Assembly: GCA_029891385.1 (NCBI GenBank) | Contig: CM057225.1 | Span: 11,879,060 to 11,943,059, forward strand | DNA from: Erythroxylum novogranatense | Lineage: Eukaryota; Streptophyta; Magnoliopsida; Malpighiales; Erythroxylaceae | Direction: 5' to 3' | Length of the DNA stretch: 64,000 nt | Translations under genes and position numbers: made by a program | The notes under the pieces: model-generated | What the model saw: the letters and a program-made list of their open reading frames with translations, nothing else | Told to the model about the DNA's origin: nothing | The model's database searches: none | In this document: one piece after another, positions 33,708-47,052 of the stretch | Layout: each line of letters starts with the position of its first letter | Numbering within the stretch: the stretch's first letter is position 1

Positions 33708-36604
33708 CTATAATAAACAGAAAAGAAATCGATCACTAACTCTTCAATCCGAACTAGTAATAATGCACATGTGCGTGATAAATGCATGTTCATGAGATTC
33801 CCGACCCTAATCCAGTATTTTCTATCAGAAAAAAAATCCGTTTAAAAATAAGAAATCTGCTGGCGCTGACGGCGCTCAATTTGGACCTCTATAGGTCCCC
33901 AATTAAATAAAACAGTGAGTAAAGGCTCACATTGCGCCCACGTCAATTTTCCGTCCAAAAATTCCCAATTTCTCACCAATTGAAATTCAATATTTTACTA
34001 ATCCGATGCCTCAAAAATCAGGTCAATCGGACGTCGGACGGAAAAGAATTTGACAAAAGAAACCAAAATTCAAATTAACCAATTAATATCTCTATATATA
34101 TAACCCTTATTCCCTTCTTTATTTTCCTGATTTCAAGCCAACTTTCAACACCAATAAATCCTAGCACACAACTCAGAAAAATACAAATCATGCCTTGTTG
34201 GAAAGATCATGAAACCCTCTACAATTCTCATGAAGACCATGAAAATCAATTTCACCCCTAAAGGTGTCAAAAATCCAATCACACCAACTGCCTACACAAA
34301 ACCTATCACAACAGGACAGTACCTTACCAATTCCATAACTCACTGATTCTTTAGTTAAAAATTACCACAAAAATATGAGCAATCAGTTCACAATGTTATC
34401 TACAACTCTCATGAACAACCCAACATCAAATTCACTTGCTAACCACCTCAAACAATTCACTGAATATTGTTGTCCCTGAAATCATGCAATCTGAGCAGTA
34501 AATTTATAACCAACTTAACTCCCTGTATACAAGTCATTAAAATCAGAGCTTTATATCCCTGAAAGATAAAATCCCAAACTTCAATTCTTCCTGAAATAAC
34601 CAAACTCCAATTCAGCCTCTAACATTTTCAAATCTGTCATGCAAGTTTCTGACCTAAACAACACTTAACATCACAATATAGGTCCAGATTTTGAAATTCC
34701 ATATTTCCCACATCTGACCTCCAAAAAGTATAAGCCATATACCATTTTCAAGATCAATCTGACATATAAAACTCTTCAGTACAATGCAAACCCCAAATCA
34801 AATCACAAAAAATCCTAAAATTCCTCCAAACCCGAATGTGCACTAAATGTGCCAATCCAGCTAAGTTTCAACCAATGCATAAAACAGTCATCAGTAATCA
34901 GGTCATATCTCCCAATATACAACTCGAAAATTAACAAGATCAGTGGAAATGGAAAGATAACTCAATAGGCTACAACTTTCATGAAGACCATTTTCCCTAA
35001 TCCCATACCAATTAATTTAGAAAAATTAGCAAAACTCATTTGACATCTTTGCGGGTACTGTTCCCAGACCCAAAAACAGAAACTTTCCATGCCAATTTTC
35101 GACCTTCTAACATTAAAATTTACCAACACCTATTTCACACTAAAATGAATCCAACATCCCAAAGTTTCAGTGGGCACAAACCTTGCCTCAATTGGATAAC
35201 CACACAATTAGTTATGATCAAAACAATACAGTGGGCAACAATCCATTTTCCAGCTTTATTTCTCCAATACACTTCCTATCATTTTCAATGCCAATAACAC
35301 ATCACTAAGCATCCAAATGGGCACAAAATCAGTACCTACAATATTCTTACATTCACTAGGAATACCCATCTCAATTTGGCAGCACCTACTTCTTAAGTTA
35401 TTTGCAAGATTAGTCATCCATGGTCAATTCAAAATCAAGCCATAACCACTTCTATCCTACTTCTTTCAAGTCATCCTTAACCTAGCTTTATACCCATCAA
35501 TTCAAACACTACTTGGCATCAAAGTAAGGCTTCAATAATCATAATAAATGCATCAAAATCCCCATTAAATGTATCTCTCCACCATGATTCAAAGCATAAT
35601 TAAAACTAACAAAACAACTTACCTACTTAAGCTTCCAATTTTCCACTCTTTCAATCTTTCAATTCTCTTCACTTCTTTCTTTCCTATTCTTTCTAACCAC
35701 TTCTTCTAACACCAAGCAAGAGCAAGGTCTTCATGGCAAGAACATAGCTTGGTTTCATGGAGGAACTCTTAAGGTTTTAGGTTACTTTGGTGAGAGAAGG
35801 AAGAAAATCGATGGAGAGAAGTGAAAGCATGAAGTAGGTTCTGATGAGTGGGTTAAAAGCAAAGAAATGTTGGTCTTTCACTCTTTCACTTATACACAAC
35901 CGAGAAAGGAAGCTTGACAAAAGACAAAACCCATTAAAGCATTAGGGACAAGTGGCATAAGATGGAAGAAAATGACAAAATAGCAATAGGTCAAATTAAT
36001 GGATAGGATGTAGAAATCTCGATAAAATCGGACCCATTCTAGTCCGATAGTCCTAATTTAAATCTCAAAATAATATGTCCCATATGGCAGTGCCATTTGA
36101 TAGCAATTTTACGCTGCGAGCTTAATTTGTTCGCCACTTGACAATTTTTTCCCATCCGAATTTCCGAATTTCTCCAATTATTTTTTGACAATTACCTAAA
36201 TTACCCAAAATTGTAAAACACTTAACAGCTTCACTCCATATAATTTTTCAAACACGAAAACCATGTTTTCCAAACAAAAACACCTTTAGGCCTTAGACCG
36301 GCGATTTTGTCAGTTCGGGAATTTTCTCCGGAAAATTCCAGAAAATTCTGAAAATCCCATAAAATATAAAACAATTTTACGACTCAATAAGTTTTCAAAT
36401 ACAAGTATCCCATAAATTTCACAAAAGATCTCCATTTGAAACCCAAGCCGGGAAATGTCATGAATGCATGTACAGTCATTTCATGTGCACGATTGCCACT
36501 GTGTAGCAATCCTATCATGCATAAGCAGTTCTATGAAATCCCAATCTATCCCATCCTATGGCAATTTTACCATCTTACCTTCCAAAGTAGGGGTGGATGT
36601 TACA

Positions 36605-39600
36605 ATTCCCCTCCTTATAAAAATTTCGTCCTCGAAATTCTCAATCAACGCTCAAGATGACAAGAATCATATGTTCCTACATGTCCTATACACTTTTCCA
36701 TTCCATAATTCATTTTCCAAAAGGCACAAGAACTATATTCATCAGTTGTTCCATCACTTATTCGCTAATTCCTTATCACTTGTCACGGTAAATGACTCCA
36801 CAAGACCGCCAATTGGCATCCCATTCTCTTAACTATCTCATTTACCATTTTCGTAATAGCTATTACCTTTTGTTCGATGCTATGATTCATTTCTTATTTC
36901 CAACCCGCTCACTTATCACGTGTTAGTCATTCAGTCTAGATTACTAATATTGTCTTATTCTCACTACTATCCAATATTTTTTTTTCTCCAAGAATATACA
37001 AACTAATTCATATATTCCATTGTGTACATCTATTCAAGGTGTTACACACAATAACATCATTTATCTTGTCCTTGTCCCTTCACTTCCCTTTTGAATTCAC
37101 ACACTCTATTCAATATGTACTTTACGCTAATTCATTTGTCCGATCCGGTTTTACCTCCACTAACCCATTCGGTTTTCCTAAGTTACTTTCCTTTGTCTCT
37201 CACATCACGCCTCAAATCCATATTGGTCTTTGACACCGATAAGCATTATGCGATGTAGCGAAGATTTCCTACGATAAATCGAACTCTATAACATGGTTAT
37301 AACCCTATGAAACCTAAACCACTTACGATTGTGCTGTTGACCATTCAAATCTATAAACAATTTCACTTTTCACGCCTAGCACTTTTATCGAATACACATA
37401 CCTTTTCTTTGAATCATTCGCTATTGTAATTCGATTTGACTTGCATATTCACTACTTAAACTCCCGCATTATTAACCATTCTTACCCTTATCCAAGATTC
37501 CATTTTCCGAAACACCGCACACTTACCCATAATCTACTTGACATTCATTGAAATCCCAATATCTGTAATTTGTTCCTTTAACTATTCACTATGTGAATTT
37601 AGTAGGCAAAATTTTCTTTATTTCAAAATTGTCAGTATAGTAGTCATTCATGCCCATCTTTTTCCTCGAATTAACACAATGTATCCTTATAGGAATCTAA
37701 AGTCTCCAATACCTTTTTATCAACGTCGGTTCAATTTATCTTAATCATTATCACTATACGTATCATGGCTACCTCTAAACACATTTTTGTACGAATAGAG
37801 TCTCCAATTTTTTTTCCAAACAATAGCTAGTACAATATATTTCAATCACTAGTCACAAAGCAGCCCATGCGATTATACTTGTCCCTATGCACACAAAATC
37901 ACTTCACACAATTTCATCAGACTGTATCATAACATTTACTGGAACATTTCTATACAGATTGCCAAGTCTCCAGATTGAAGCGATACAATCAATACTCAAT
38001 TTATAAATTTTTTTCCAAATGTCTCCTTTTACAATTATCAATCTTATAACTCATACGTTTTTCCTCCAATATTTTGAGCTTTCGCAACTTCTGGATGTAT
38101 CCAGCCTATAACCAATCCCAAGTAACTCCAAATTCCATATATATATATATATATTCCTTAAGACTTCGCAATTTATTTCATTTAATCTCCCAATATGCCA
38201 TGTTCAAACACTAAATCATCCACAAATTGTATTGATCCAACTAGAATTCACTTTGCAATAGGATCACCTCTAATCAACATTCCATTTCTGTCATTGAATA
38301 CTTTACACTCTCACACACACACATGCATAATACCTCGGTAGTATGCGAACTCCAATTCACACTTTGATTTAATACATACATACTCTCGTTTTATTCTAGT
38401 CATTCTCATTAGTCTTGCTACCGTCATTATACTATTCACGACATTCTCGTCACCAATTGGTGTCCCTATTGCTTTTCAATCATTCTTGAGCACTACCTCA
38501 ATCGTAACATTTTATGCCATATTAAAGATCAAAACATTCCTTGCACTAAGGTCCCATGCGACGACCACCTAAACACTTCTTCAACACCTATTCAGTAATT
38601 TACACATCACTGAACATATTTCATCTTATACGGAGACCAATTAATCACCTATACCATTTAGACTTTCACCAAACTCCTCTCTATTTATATTGATCCTCAA
38701 ATAGAGGACTGATTCCATAATCATTCTTTATTTCTTCTCATACTTTAATCCATTATAACCCTTACACTTATAGCCACTACACTCATTTCCGATCATCTCC
38801 TCTATGCTTTCCATGTATCTTACATCGCTTTATTAATCACGATCAACTTTACTATCCAATAGATACTCCCCACGGTAAATGCGACTACTCTTTCCTATAT
38901 CACTATCATTGTTTCATTTTCCACATATCATTGAACTATATGTCTCATCATTTTATTTTCATATCCGTCACATGCGAGCTTAACCTTGTAAAGTCATAAC
39001 AACTCGACTTATACATCGTCATCTACTTATTACTACGTATCTCATTATTTTCCTCAAGATTCACAATCCCCAATACTTGACAAATCCGTTAATACAACTC
39101 CACCGTATCTTCATCCATTTATCTACTTTACCCATCCATTACCATTTCGTGTCTAAATCCACATATTCCACCAATCCAACATTTCCGATATACAATCACC
39201 ACAATTGTCACCTATCTTTTTCCTTACGATTTTAGTATACCGATTTCCAAACCCTTATCACAAGATTCGCATAACCATTTCAGTCTCACGATATGCGCCA
39301 TAATCATAACCGCTTTCACGAGTTCATTTCACTATCTGTACATTTTGATCTCACCATGTCTACTTTTTCTTACCCTACTAGTACTCTTTCGATTCTAGGT
39401 AAACCATTACTGATAATATTGCTCTTATTACAATCTCACTATCATCATCTCTATGATATCTATCGATGTCTAACACCAATAGGTGTAGTACAATGAATCA
39501 ATATTTGCCTAATCGAACCATTTACGCTTTTACTCGGTTTCAATATTTCCCATTTCATTGCATCTACAATGAGCTCTCACTCCTAACTTTAACTTTTACT

Positions 39601-39969
39601 ACGCCTATAACCAATATACTTCTCATATTTCCAATGGACCTCTCCCGATTCTAGACATATTCGTTCTCTGTCGTCGTAATCTTTCCTTAATCACCATACA
39701 CACCACAATACATTAAAATTCTCATTAGTTACGCTTCCTTTTCCCATTCCTCATTGCTCAAACACATTCATGGGTTCACTTTCTAATACTGGTCTCACTT
39801 TTCTCTCACTTAGTCACTTAACACGTAGGCACACGTAGGATTTATCCTCGTGCCTCATACTAGGGATCGCTTACCACGATGCGCAACGACACGACTCAAA
39901 TGCATGCAATTTGACCTATGTTTGATCGTGCCCGATACATTACGCATCGCCGGGCTTTGATACCATAAA
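36605..39969 (-). other. Internal region of D, non-coding
   Basis: 3365 bp bounded by the inverted polypurine tract (36605-36617, sense TAAGGAGGGGAAT) with TTTCGAGGACGAAA beside it, and by the inverted primer site (39954-39965, sense TGGTATCAAAGC, four bases from the LTR). The sense strand is purine-rich throughout. Stops occur in all frames and no protein domain is recognisable. Confidence 0.85.
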
Positions 39970-40310
39970 TGTAGCATCCACTCCCGCAAGTCCCAACCCG
40001 ATATCGACGGTGATATCCGAGCCCGCGACCCACGAGGGTGGTATGCTAGAAGCGATCAATGCGCTTCAAAACTTCGGTAATACATTTTTTTCGTAACCAA
40101 TCGAGTGCGCAAAACATTTTCAATCAAAATATTCTTTCAAGACTATATTACAAATCTTGGGCCCTTTACATTAACAAAGACACATCAGCGAAATACAATT
40201 TATACATAATTCAAAATGATACAAATGCGACGTGAACCGATCCCGACTCCAAACACCGACTTTCTTGTCAGAAATCATACTCCCATCTCACCGACGGGTA
40301 CTCTTCAATT

Positions 40311-40377
40311 CCTGAAAATAGTTGCAATGTTGGGTGAGTTTGCGAACTCAATGAGAAACCATCATCGATGGTTCACT
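40311..40377 (-). promoter_or_regulatory. Double-hairpin/acceptor cassette, D 5' LTR copy
   Basis: Sense AACCATCGATGATGGTT, GAGTTCGCAAACTC and CTATTTTCAGG. The second loop is CGCA here and ATAA in the partner LTR, with the stem unchanged. Confidence 0.65.
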
Positions 40378-41135
40378 CAACTCATGCATAGTCAATCAAG
40401 ATACCAATTATCATACATGATCACAATTCATAAATGCAATACAATTCACATTAATCATACCACTTATGCAATGCACATGAGACCCTTTCCATTTTTATTA
40501 CGTTGTTGTGACTGCATACTGGCTTGTCGAAGGATTTTGGCATATTGCGCTGAGCCGGTGGCTCGAAAACATGGGCTTGAAGCCTAATACATCGAGCCCG
40601 AGGCTCAATACGCTGGACCCGAGGTCCTGTGCGCTGAGTGAAAGCTCTCACATCGTTAGGCGTGATATGCCCCGATACGTGGTCGCCGCCTCCCCACAAC
40701 CGCCTTTATCTCGATCATGTCCTTATGCATGAATGCATATGTTCCAATTTTCATTTACGCTATTTCTATCACTTACATTCAATGCCATTTCCCATTTCCT
40801 CGACCTTCGGTCCGTATTTCAATCATATATTTTCCAATTTATTGCGTCATACCATATCGCATTTAAAAGTCACATCCAATGTATCGAGACGGATAATTAA
40901 CACTTCGATATCAATCCTATTTCCTGGACCTTTGGTCCGAGATCTCCAATGTAAACATTCACAAACAATACACACAAGTAGCACTTCGTTATCTCATTCC
41001 CAATATTTCGCATACACTATGGTCCCAAATCAATCAAAGTCAAACACACATATACCCATCCATTATCTCCATATGGCATAATCGCGAAATATTAAACACA
41101 TTAAAAAAAATTGAGAAACCATCTAGGTTACTCAC

Positions 41136-41201
41136 CTGTACTTCCAAGCTAATGCCGGGAAGTCTCGGCAACGTCGGTAGGTCGACGCTCCAACTGTACC
41201 T
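41136..41201 (-). promoter_or_regulatory. Predicted internal leader exon, D 5' LTR
   Basis: 66 nt, apparently identical to 33642-33707, with the same acceptor and donor flanks. Confidence 0.5.
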
Positions 41202-44107
41202 CTATAATAAACAGAAAAGAAATCGATCACTAACTCTTCAATCCGAACTAGTAATAATGCACATGTGCGTGATAAATGCATGTTCATGAGATTCCCGACC
41301 CTAATCCAGTATTTTCTATCAGAAAAAAAATCCGTTTAAAAATAAGAAATCTGCTGGCGCCGACGCGCAATTTGGACCTCTATAGGTCCCCAATTAAATA
41401 AAATAAAGGAGTAAAGGCTCAGATTACTCGCCCACGCCAATTTTCCGTCCAAAAATTCCCAATTTCTCACCAATTGAAATTCAATATTTTACTAATCCGA
41501 TGCCTCAAAAATCAGGTCAATCGGACGTCGGACGGAAAAGAATTTGACAAAAGAAACCAAAATTCAAATTAACCAATTAATATCTCTATATATAACCCTT
41601 ATTCCTTCTTTATTTTCCTGATTTCAAGCCAACTTTCAACACCAATAAATCCTAGCACACAACTCAGAAAAATACAAATCATGCCTTGTTGGAAAGATCA
41701 TGAAACCCTCTACAATTCTCATGAAGACCATGAAAATCAATTTCACCCCTAAAGGTGTCAAAAATCCAATCACACCAACTGCCTACACAAAACCTATCAC
41801 AACAGGACAGTACCTTACCAATTCCATAACTCACTGATTCTTTAGTTAAAAATTACCACAAAAATATGAGCAATCAGTTCACAATGTTATCTACAACTCT
41901 CATGAACAACCCAACATCAAATTCACTTGCTAACCACCTCAAACAATTCACTGAATATTGTTGTCCCTGAAATCATGCAATCTGAGCAGTAAATTTATAA
42001 CCAACTTAACTCCCTGTATACAAGTCATTAAAATCAGAGCTTTATATCCCTGAAAAGATAAAATCCCAAACTTCAATTCTTCCTGAAATAACCAAACTCC
42101 AATTCAGCCTCTAACATTTTCAAATCTGTCATGCAAGTTTCTGACCTAAACAACACTTAACATCACAATATAGGTCCAGATTTTGAAATTCCATATTTCC
42201 CACATCTGACCTCCAAAAAGTATAAGCCATATACCATTTTCAAGATCAATCTGACATATAAAACTCTTCAGTACAATGCAAACCCCAAATCAAATCACAA
42301 AAATCCTAAAATTCCTCCAAACCTGAATGTGCACTAAATGTGCCAATCCAGCTAAGTTTCAACCAATGCATAAAAACAGTCATCAGTAATCAGGTCATAT
42401 CTCCCAATATACAACTCGAAAATTAACAAGATCAGTGGAAATGGAAAGATAACTCAATAGGCTACAACTTTCATGAAGACCATTTTCCCTAATCCCATAC
42501 CAATTAATTTAGAAAAATTAGCAAAACTCATTTGACATCTTTGCGGGTACTGTTCCCAGACCCAAAACAGAAACTTTCCATGCCAATTTTCGACCTTCTA
42601 ACATTAAAATTTACCAACACCTATTTCACACTAAAATGAATCCAACATCCCAAAGTTTCAGTGGGCACAAACCTTGCCTCAATTGGATAACCACACAATT
42701 AGTTATGATCAAAACAATACAGTGGGCAACAATCCATTTTCCAGCTTTATTTCTCCAATACACTTCCTATCATTTTCAATGCCAATAACACATCACTAAG
42801 CATCCAAATGGGCACAAAATCAGTACCTACAATATTCTTACATTCACTAGGAATACCCATCTCAATTTGGCAGCACCTACTTCTTAAGTTATTTGCAAGA
42901 TTAGTCATCCATGGTCAATTCAAAATCAAGCCATAACCACTTCTATCCTACTTCTTTCAAGTCATCCTTAACCTAGCTTTATACCCATCAATTCAAACAC
43001 TACTTGGCATCAAAGTAAGGCTTCAATAATCATAATAAATGCATCAAAATCCCCATTAAATGTATCTCTCCACCATGATTCAAAGCATAATTAAAACTAA
43101 CAAAACAACTTACCTACTTAAGCTTCCAATTTTCCACTCTTTCAATCTTTCAATTCTCTTCACTTCTTTCTTTCCTATTCTTTCTAACCACTTCTTCTAA
43201 CACCAAGCAAGAGCAAGGTCTTCATGGCAAGAACATAGCTTGGTTTCATGGAGGAACTCTTAAGGTTTTAGGTTACTTTGGTGAGAGAAGGAAGAAAATC
43301 GATGGAGAGAAGTGAAAGCATGAAGTAGGGTTCGGATGAGTGGGTTAAAAGCAAAGAAATGTTGGTCTTTCACTCTTTCACTTATACACAACCGAGAAAG
43401 GAAGCTTGACAAAAGACAAAACCCATTAAAGCATTAGGGACAAGTGGCATAAGATGGAAGAAAATGACAAAATAGCAATAGGTCAAATTAATGGATAGGA
43501 TGTAGAAATCCTGATAAAATCGGACCCATTCTAGTCCGATAGTCCTAATTTAAATCTCAAAAATAATATGTCCCATATGGCAGTGCCATTTGATAGCAAT
43601 TTTCGCTGCCGAAAAGCGACCGGTTCGCCACTTGACAATTTTTTCCCAGTCCGGGAATTTCCGGGAATTTCTCCGAATTATTTTTTTGACAATTACCTAA
43701 ATTACCCAAAATTGTAAAACACTTAACAGTTCACTCCATATAATTTTTCAAACACGAAAACCATGTTTTCCAAACAAAAACACCTTTAGGCCTTAGACCG
43801 GCGATTTTGTCAGTTCGGGAATTTTCTCCGGAAAATTCCAGAAAAATTCCTGAAAATCCCATAAAATATAAAACAATTTTTACGACCAATAAGTTTTCAA
43901 ATACAAGTATCCCATAAATTTCACAAAGATCTCCATTTGAAACCCAAGTCGAAATGTCATGAATGCATGTACAAATATTTCATGTGCACGATTGCCTTTG
44001 TAGCAATCCTATCATGCATAAGCAGTTCTATGAAATCCCAATCTATCCCATCCTATGGCAATTTTACCATCTTACCCTTCCAGTAGGGGGTGGGATGTTA
44101 CAGAAAA

Positions 44108-44810
44108 TGCAAAGAAGAAAAATGGTAAAGGGAAGAAATGCTTCTACTGTGATAAAGTGGGACACTTTCCAAGGGATTGTAGGAAAAAGAAGAGGGATAA
44201 GGCAGCTGAAAGTGGAATTTCAGGAAATGTTGAAAAGCCTGAAAATTCCAGTGAAGATGAAATTTTGGCTGTGACTGAAATTTGTGAAGATCTTAGTAGA
44301 GAGTGGATATTTGACTCAGGGTGTACTATGCATGTCACTCCTCATAGGGACTAGTTCACTACATTTGAACCAGCTACTGCTAAGGTTAAAATGACAAATT
44401 CTGGGCAGCAAAGGATAGAGGGCACAGGAAATGTTTCCATCAACATGTTTGATGGAAAGAGGAGGATCCTAAGCAATGTCTGATTTGTGCCTGGAATAAG
44501 GAGAAATCTGATCTCAGAAAGCTTGCTTGATAAGCAAGGCTTTCAGATCAGATCCAAATATGGACTTAGAGAAATCCTAAGGGATAGGAAAGTCATCATT
44601 AGAGGGTTGAAGAGGGGTGGCCTATACTATGTAATAGGCACAACTAAAATTAATCAAATTTCAGAAATTAGAAACCCTGAACCAACAGAAAGTGCAAGGT
44701 TGGTTCATGCAGGCAATAAAAGCCTGCATCATCTCTCTAGGCAAGGTTTAATATCTAAAGAAAACTCTGATCTCCAAAGTGATATTCAGGAGAATTTAGG
44801 AGCATTAAAC
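44108..44810 (+). pseudogene. Nucleocapsid and protease region of copia A
   Basis: Continues the gag frame from 32476. It has a CCHC zinc knuckle CFYCDKVGHFPRDC and the protease site WIFDSGCTMHVTPH. A TAG near 44353 replaces a probable Trp and a TGA near 44482 a probable Arg. GVLYY-type pre-integrase sequence (here KRGGLYYVIG) and a degraded ...LHHLSRQGL block follow, and then the sequence jumps to the region after integrase. Confidence 0.88.
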
Positions 44811-45330
44811 TAATCAGCCCACTTTTTTGTACCACCAGAATCTGAAGAAGATAGTGGTTCACAATTAGAAACTGTGGAGCCTCCAAAAGGCATAGCACAG
44901 TATGAAGAAAGGAGGGAAGAGGCTGAAGTTGAGGGTGAAGGAGAAGCCTTAAACCCACCTTCAAATGATATTCAAGAGAACCTACAAGCCTACCAACTCA
45001 CAAGGGATTGGCAACCAAGAATCAACATACCTAACAGAAGGTACACTGAATTAGATTTAGTTGAATATGCTTGCCTTGTGGCTGAAGGTTTTGAGGGTAA
45101 GGTTGCTGAAAGTTTTGAAGAAGCTAAGGCTCAGAAGTTGCTAGAGATGCAAACTATAAGGAATAGGAGGGAAGGGAAACTGTGGCTGAACTAGAAAAGC
45201 TACATCTGAAAGGTTTTAGGTCAGTTCAATATGGAATTGGCAAAACCTACCTCCACTCTTATAAACCCACATCTTCAGATGGTTGTAGACAAGTGCCCCC
45301 AATCTGAATAAGAGAAGAAAGTCATACTAA
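44811..45330 (+). pseudogene. Linker between integrase and RT of copia A
   Basis: An acidic linker rich in Glu and Pro (EPPKGIAQYEERREEAEVEG) leads to the segment that precedes RT in copia elements (LTRDWQPRINIPNRRY, ESFEEAKAQ). The integrase core, expected before it, is absent. The frame ends at 45194, and RT is missing except for scattered traces. Confidence 0.75.
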
Positions 45331-45828
45331 AATACCCCTAGGATGTTGGAATTGGTAGCATCATGTATATGATACTGTGTACCAGACCTGATCTTGCTCA
45401 TGTTATTAACATTCTAAGCAAGTTCATGTCTAATCCTGGCTTAGAGAATTGACAAGAACTGAAGAATGTCTTCAGATACCTTGCTGGAACTCTAAGTCAT
45501 AGACTATGTTTTACTAAGTTTAAGCTAGCAAATACTAACAGTCTAAGCCTATATGGATATGTAGATGCAGAATATGCAGCAGATAAAAACACAAGGAAAT
45601 CAATGTCTGCATACTTTTTTACACTAGCAGGAAACACAAAAAGTTGGAAGGTACAAAAACAATCAGTTGTATCACTCTCAACCATAGAAGCAGAATTTTA
45701 TGTAATCACAGAAGGGGTTAAGGAATTAACATGGCTAACAGGCATCCTAGCAGAAATTAAAACTAACCTAGATACAACAGTAACTTTCATAGATAGTCAA
45801 AATGCTTTATACCTGAGTAAAGATCCAG
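45331..45828 (+). pseudogene. pol: RT end and RNase H of copia A, interrupted by F
   Basis: From about 45350 the RT/RNase H connection is readable (SIMYMILCTRPDLAHV), followed by YGYVDAEYAADKNTRKS (first Asp), LSTIEAEFYV (Glu) and FIDSQNALYLSKDP. F was inserted within the codon after DP; the reading resumes at 54034 with VLHERSKHVDIRLHFVRD in the same frame. Confidence 0.9.
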
Positions 45829-46216
45829 TGTAGCGCCCCCTCACCGTAGGGTACACATCGGGAAGCCCGAAGGTCGCGCCGACGCTTATTCCCACGATAA
45901 GGGTGCACTACCAGAACATTTTCCAATAATATCCACATGGCATCTCAATAAATAAAACCATAAAATATCACAATAGCATAAATCAGTAAATTAAAATCAA
46001 AATAATAATAATCATCTGGTACAGTCATCCAATGTCAGAATAGACAAGTCTATCAGTCTCCTAACAAAACCAAAAAGGAAACTGATACAAGCATCTATCC
46101 TAAGTCATCCTCAAAAGCTACCCAGCTGACCGACCTGTGTGCCATCACGTCTCTTGCCAAAGCAACCGCATTTACGTGAAAGAAAATCTTCGGAGCTAGG
46201 AATCTACTCTATCAGT

Positions 46217-46286
46217 CCTGAAAAATAGATTGCAATTTTGGGTGAGTTTGCGAACTCAGTGAGAAACCATCATCGATGGTTCACTC
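46217..46286 (-). promoter_or_regulatory. Double-hairpin/acceptor cassette, F 3' LTR copy
   Basis: Sense AACCATCGATGATGGTT, GAGTTCGCAAACTC, ACCCAAAATTGCAATCTA and TTTTTCAGG; the best-preserved minus-strand copy. Confidence 0.65.
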
Positions 46287-46985
46287 AAATCATGCTTTAC
46301 GCAAATCGCGTACAGCACGACACAGTAATATCAATTAACAGTATTATATAACAATGTACGTGAGTCTATATCGATTATAGTATCAAGAATAATATTACAA
46401 GAGTATAGAAATGCTTTACAAGATAGCCTTATAATTTGCAGTAAATCATGGCATCACACAATTCAGTAATTGTCACACAATCTAGCAATTCAATCACTCA
46501 TGTATATAATGCATATGAGACTCTTTCCGATTATTCAGTATTGTGCCCAAGTGCTCGATCGGTGTTCGATGGGGGCGCGCGCTGTGATTTCTCCTCAAAG
46601 CTAAGCCCTGACAATGACAAAGATGTTCGAGCTCGAGGTTCTTTTCAGTGATAATAGCAACTTGGGACACATCCATTATCTGATCATGCATTGATGCATG
46701 CAGTGCAATGTTCAGTAATTCAGTATTCAGTGATTCAGTCAATTTACAGTATATGGCTATAAAGCCCAAGATATCGCCTCGATATCATGCGCAAGGATCC
46801 ATTCGATTCTGATAAAGCATGCAATTCAATCCAATAAATTTCAAGAATCATGAAATAGTCCACCAATTCAAGAGTAGCATGCAATTCGATCCTAATCACG
46901 CCAAGAATCATACGCTCACCTTTGCAAGAAATTCATACAGAGCATATAAACAATCAGAATTTGAGAAACCAACTAGGTTACTCAC

Positions 46986-47052
46986 CAGAACTTCCGAAAG
47001 CACGCTCGAAGTCCCAAAGAATATCCGTGGAACGACAAATTCAACGGTGCCT
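46986..47052 (-). promoter_or_regulatory. Predicted internal leader exon, F 3' LTR
   Basis: 67 nt, AGGCACCGTTGAA to GGAAGTTCTG in sense, between TTATTGTTATAG and GTGAGTAACCTAGTTGG. Confidence 0.5.

Larger units (their letters stand above)
32477..36604 (-). mobile_element. 3' LTR of D (4128 bp)
   Basis: In sense it runs TGTAACATCC ... GGGATGCTACA. The sense order of landmarks is TATA-like TTGTGTATAAG (35888-35897), donor GTAAGT (35622), exon-like block (33642-33707), three GGACC/GGTCC hairpins, GAGCCCGAGGCTC palindromes (about 33095) and the hairpin cassette (32817-32884). Confidence 0.92.
32477..44102 (-). mobile_element. LARD-like non-coding LTR retrotransposon D, TSD GAAAA
   Basis: 11,626 bp with LTRs of 4128 and 4133 bp and an internal region of only 3365 bp. 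GAAAA is duplicated at 32472-32476 and 44103-44107. Primer site and polypurine tract are present and correctly placed, but the internal region encodes no recognisable gag or pol. Long LTRs, a roughly 3.4-kb internal region and no coding sequence fit the LARD class (large retrotransposon derivatives), which must borrow proteins. Shared LTR landmarks with chromovirus B suggest a Tekay/Del-like helper. Confidence 0.9.
39970..44102 (-). mobile_element. 5' LTR of D (4133 bp)
   Basis: Same landmarks as the other D LTR. The central part (about 41100-43500) is almost identical to its partner, while the outer parts show many clustered small differences. Confidence 0.92.
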
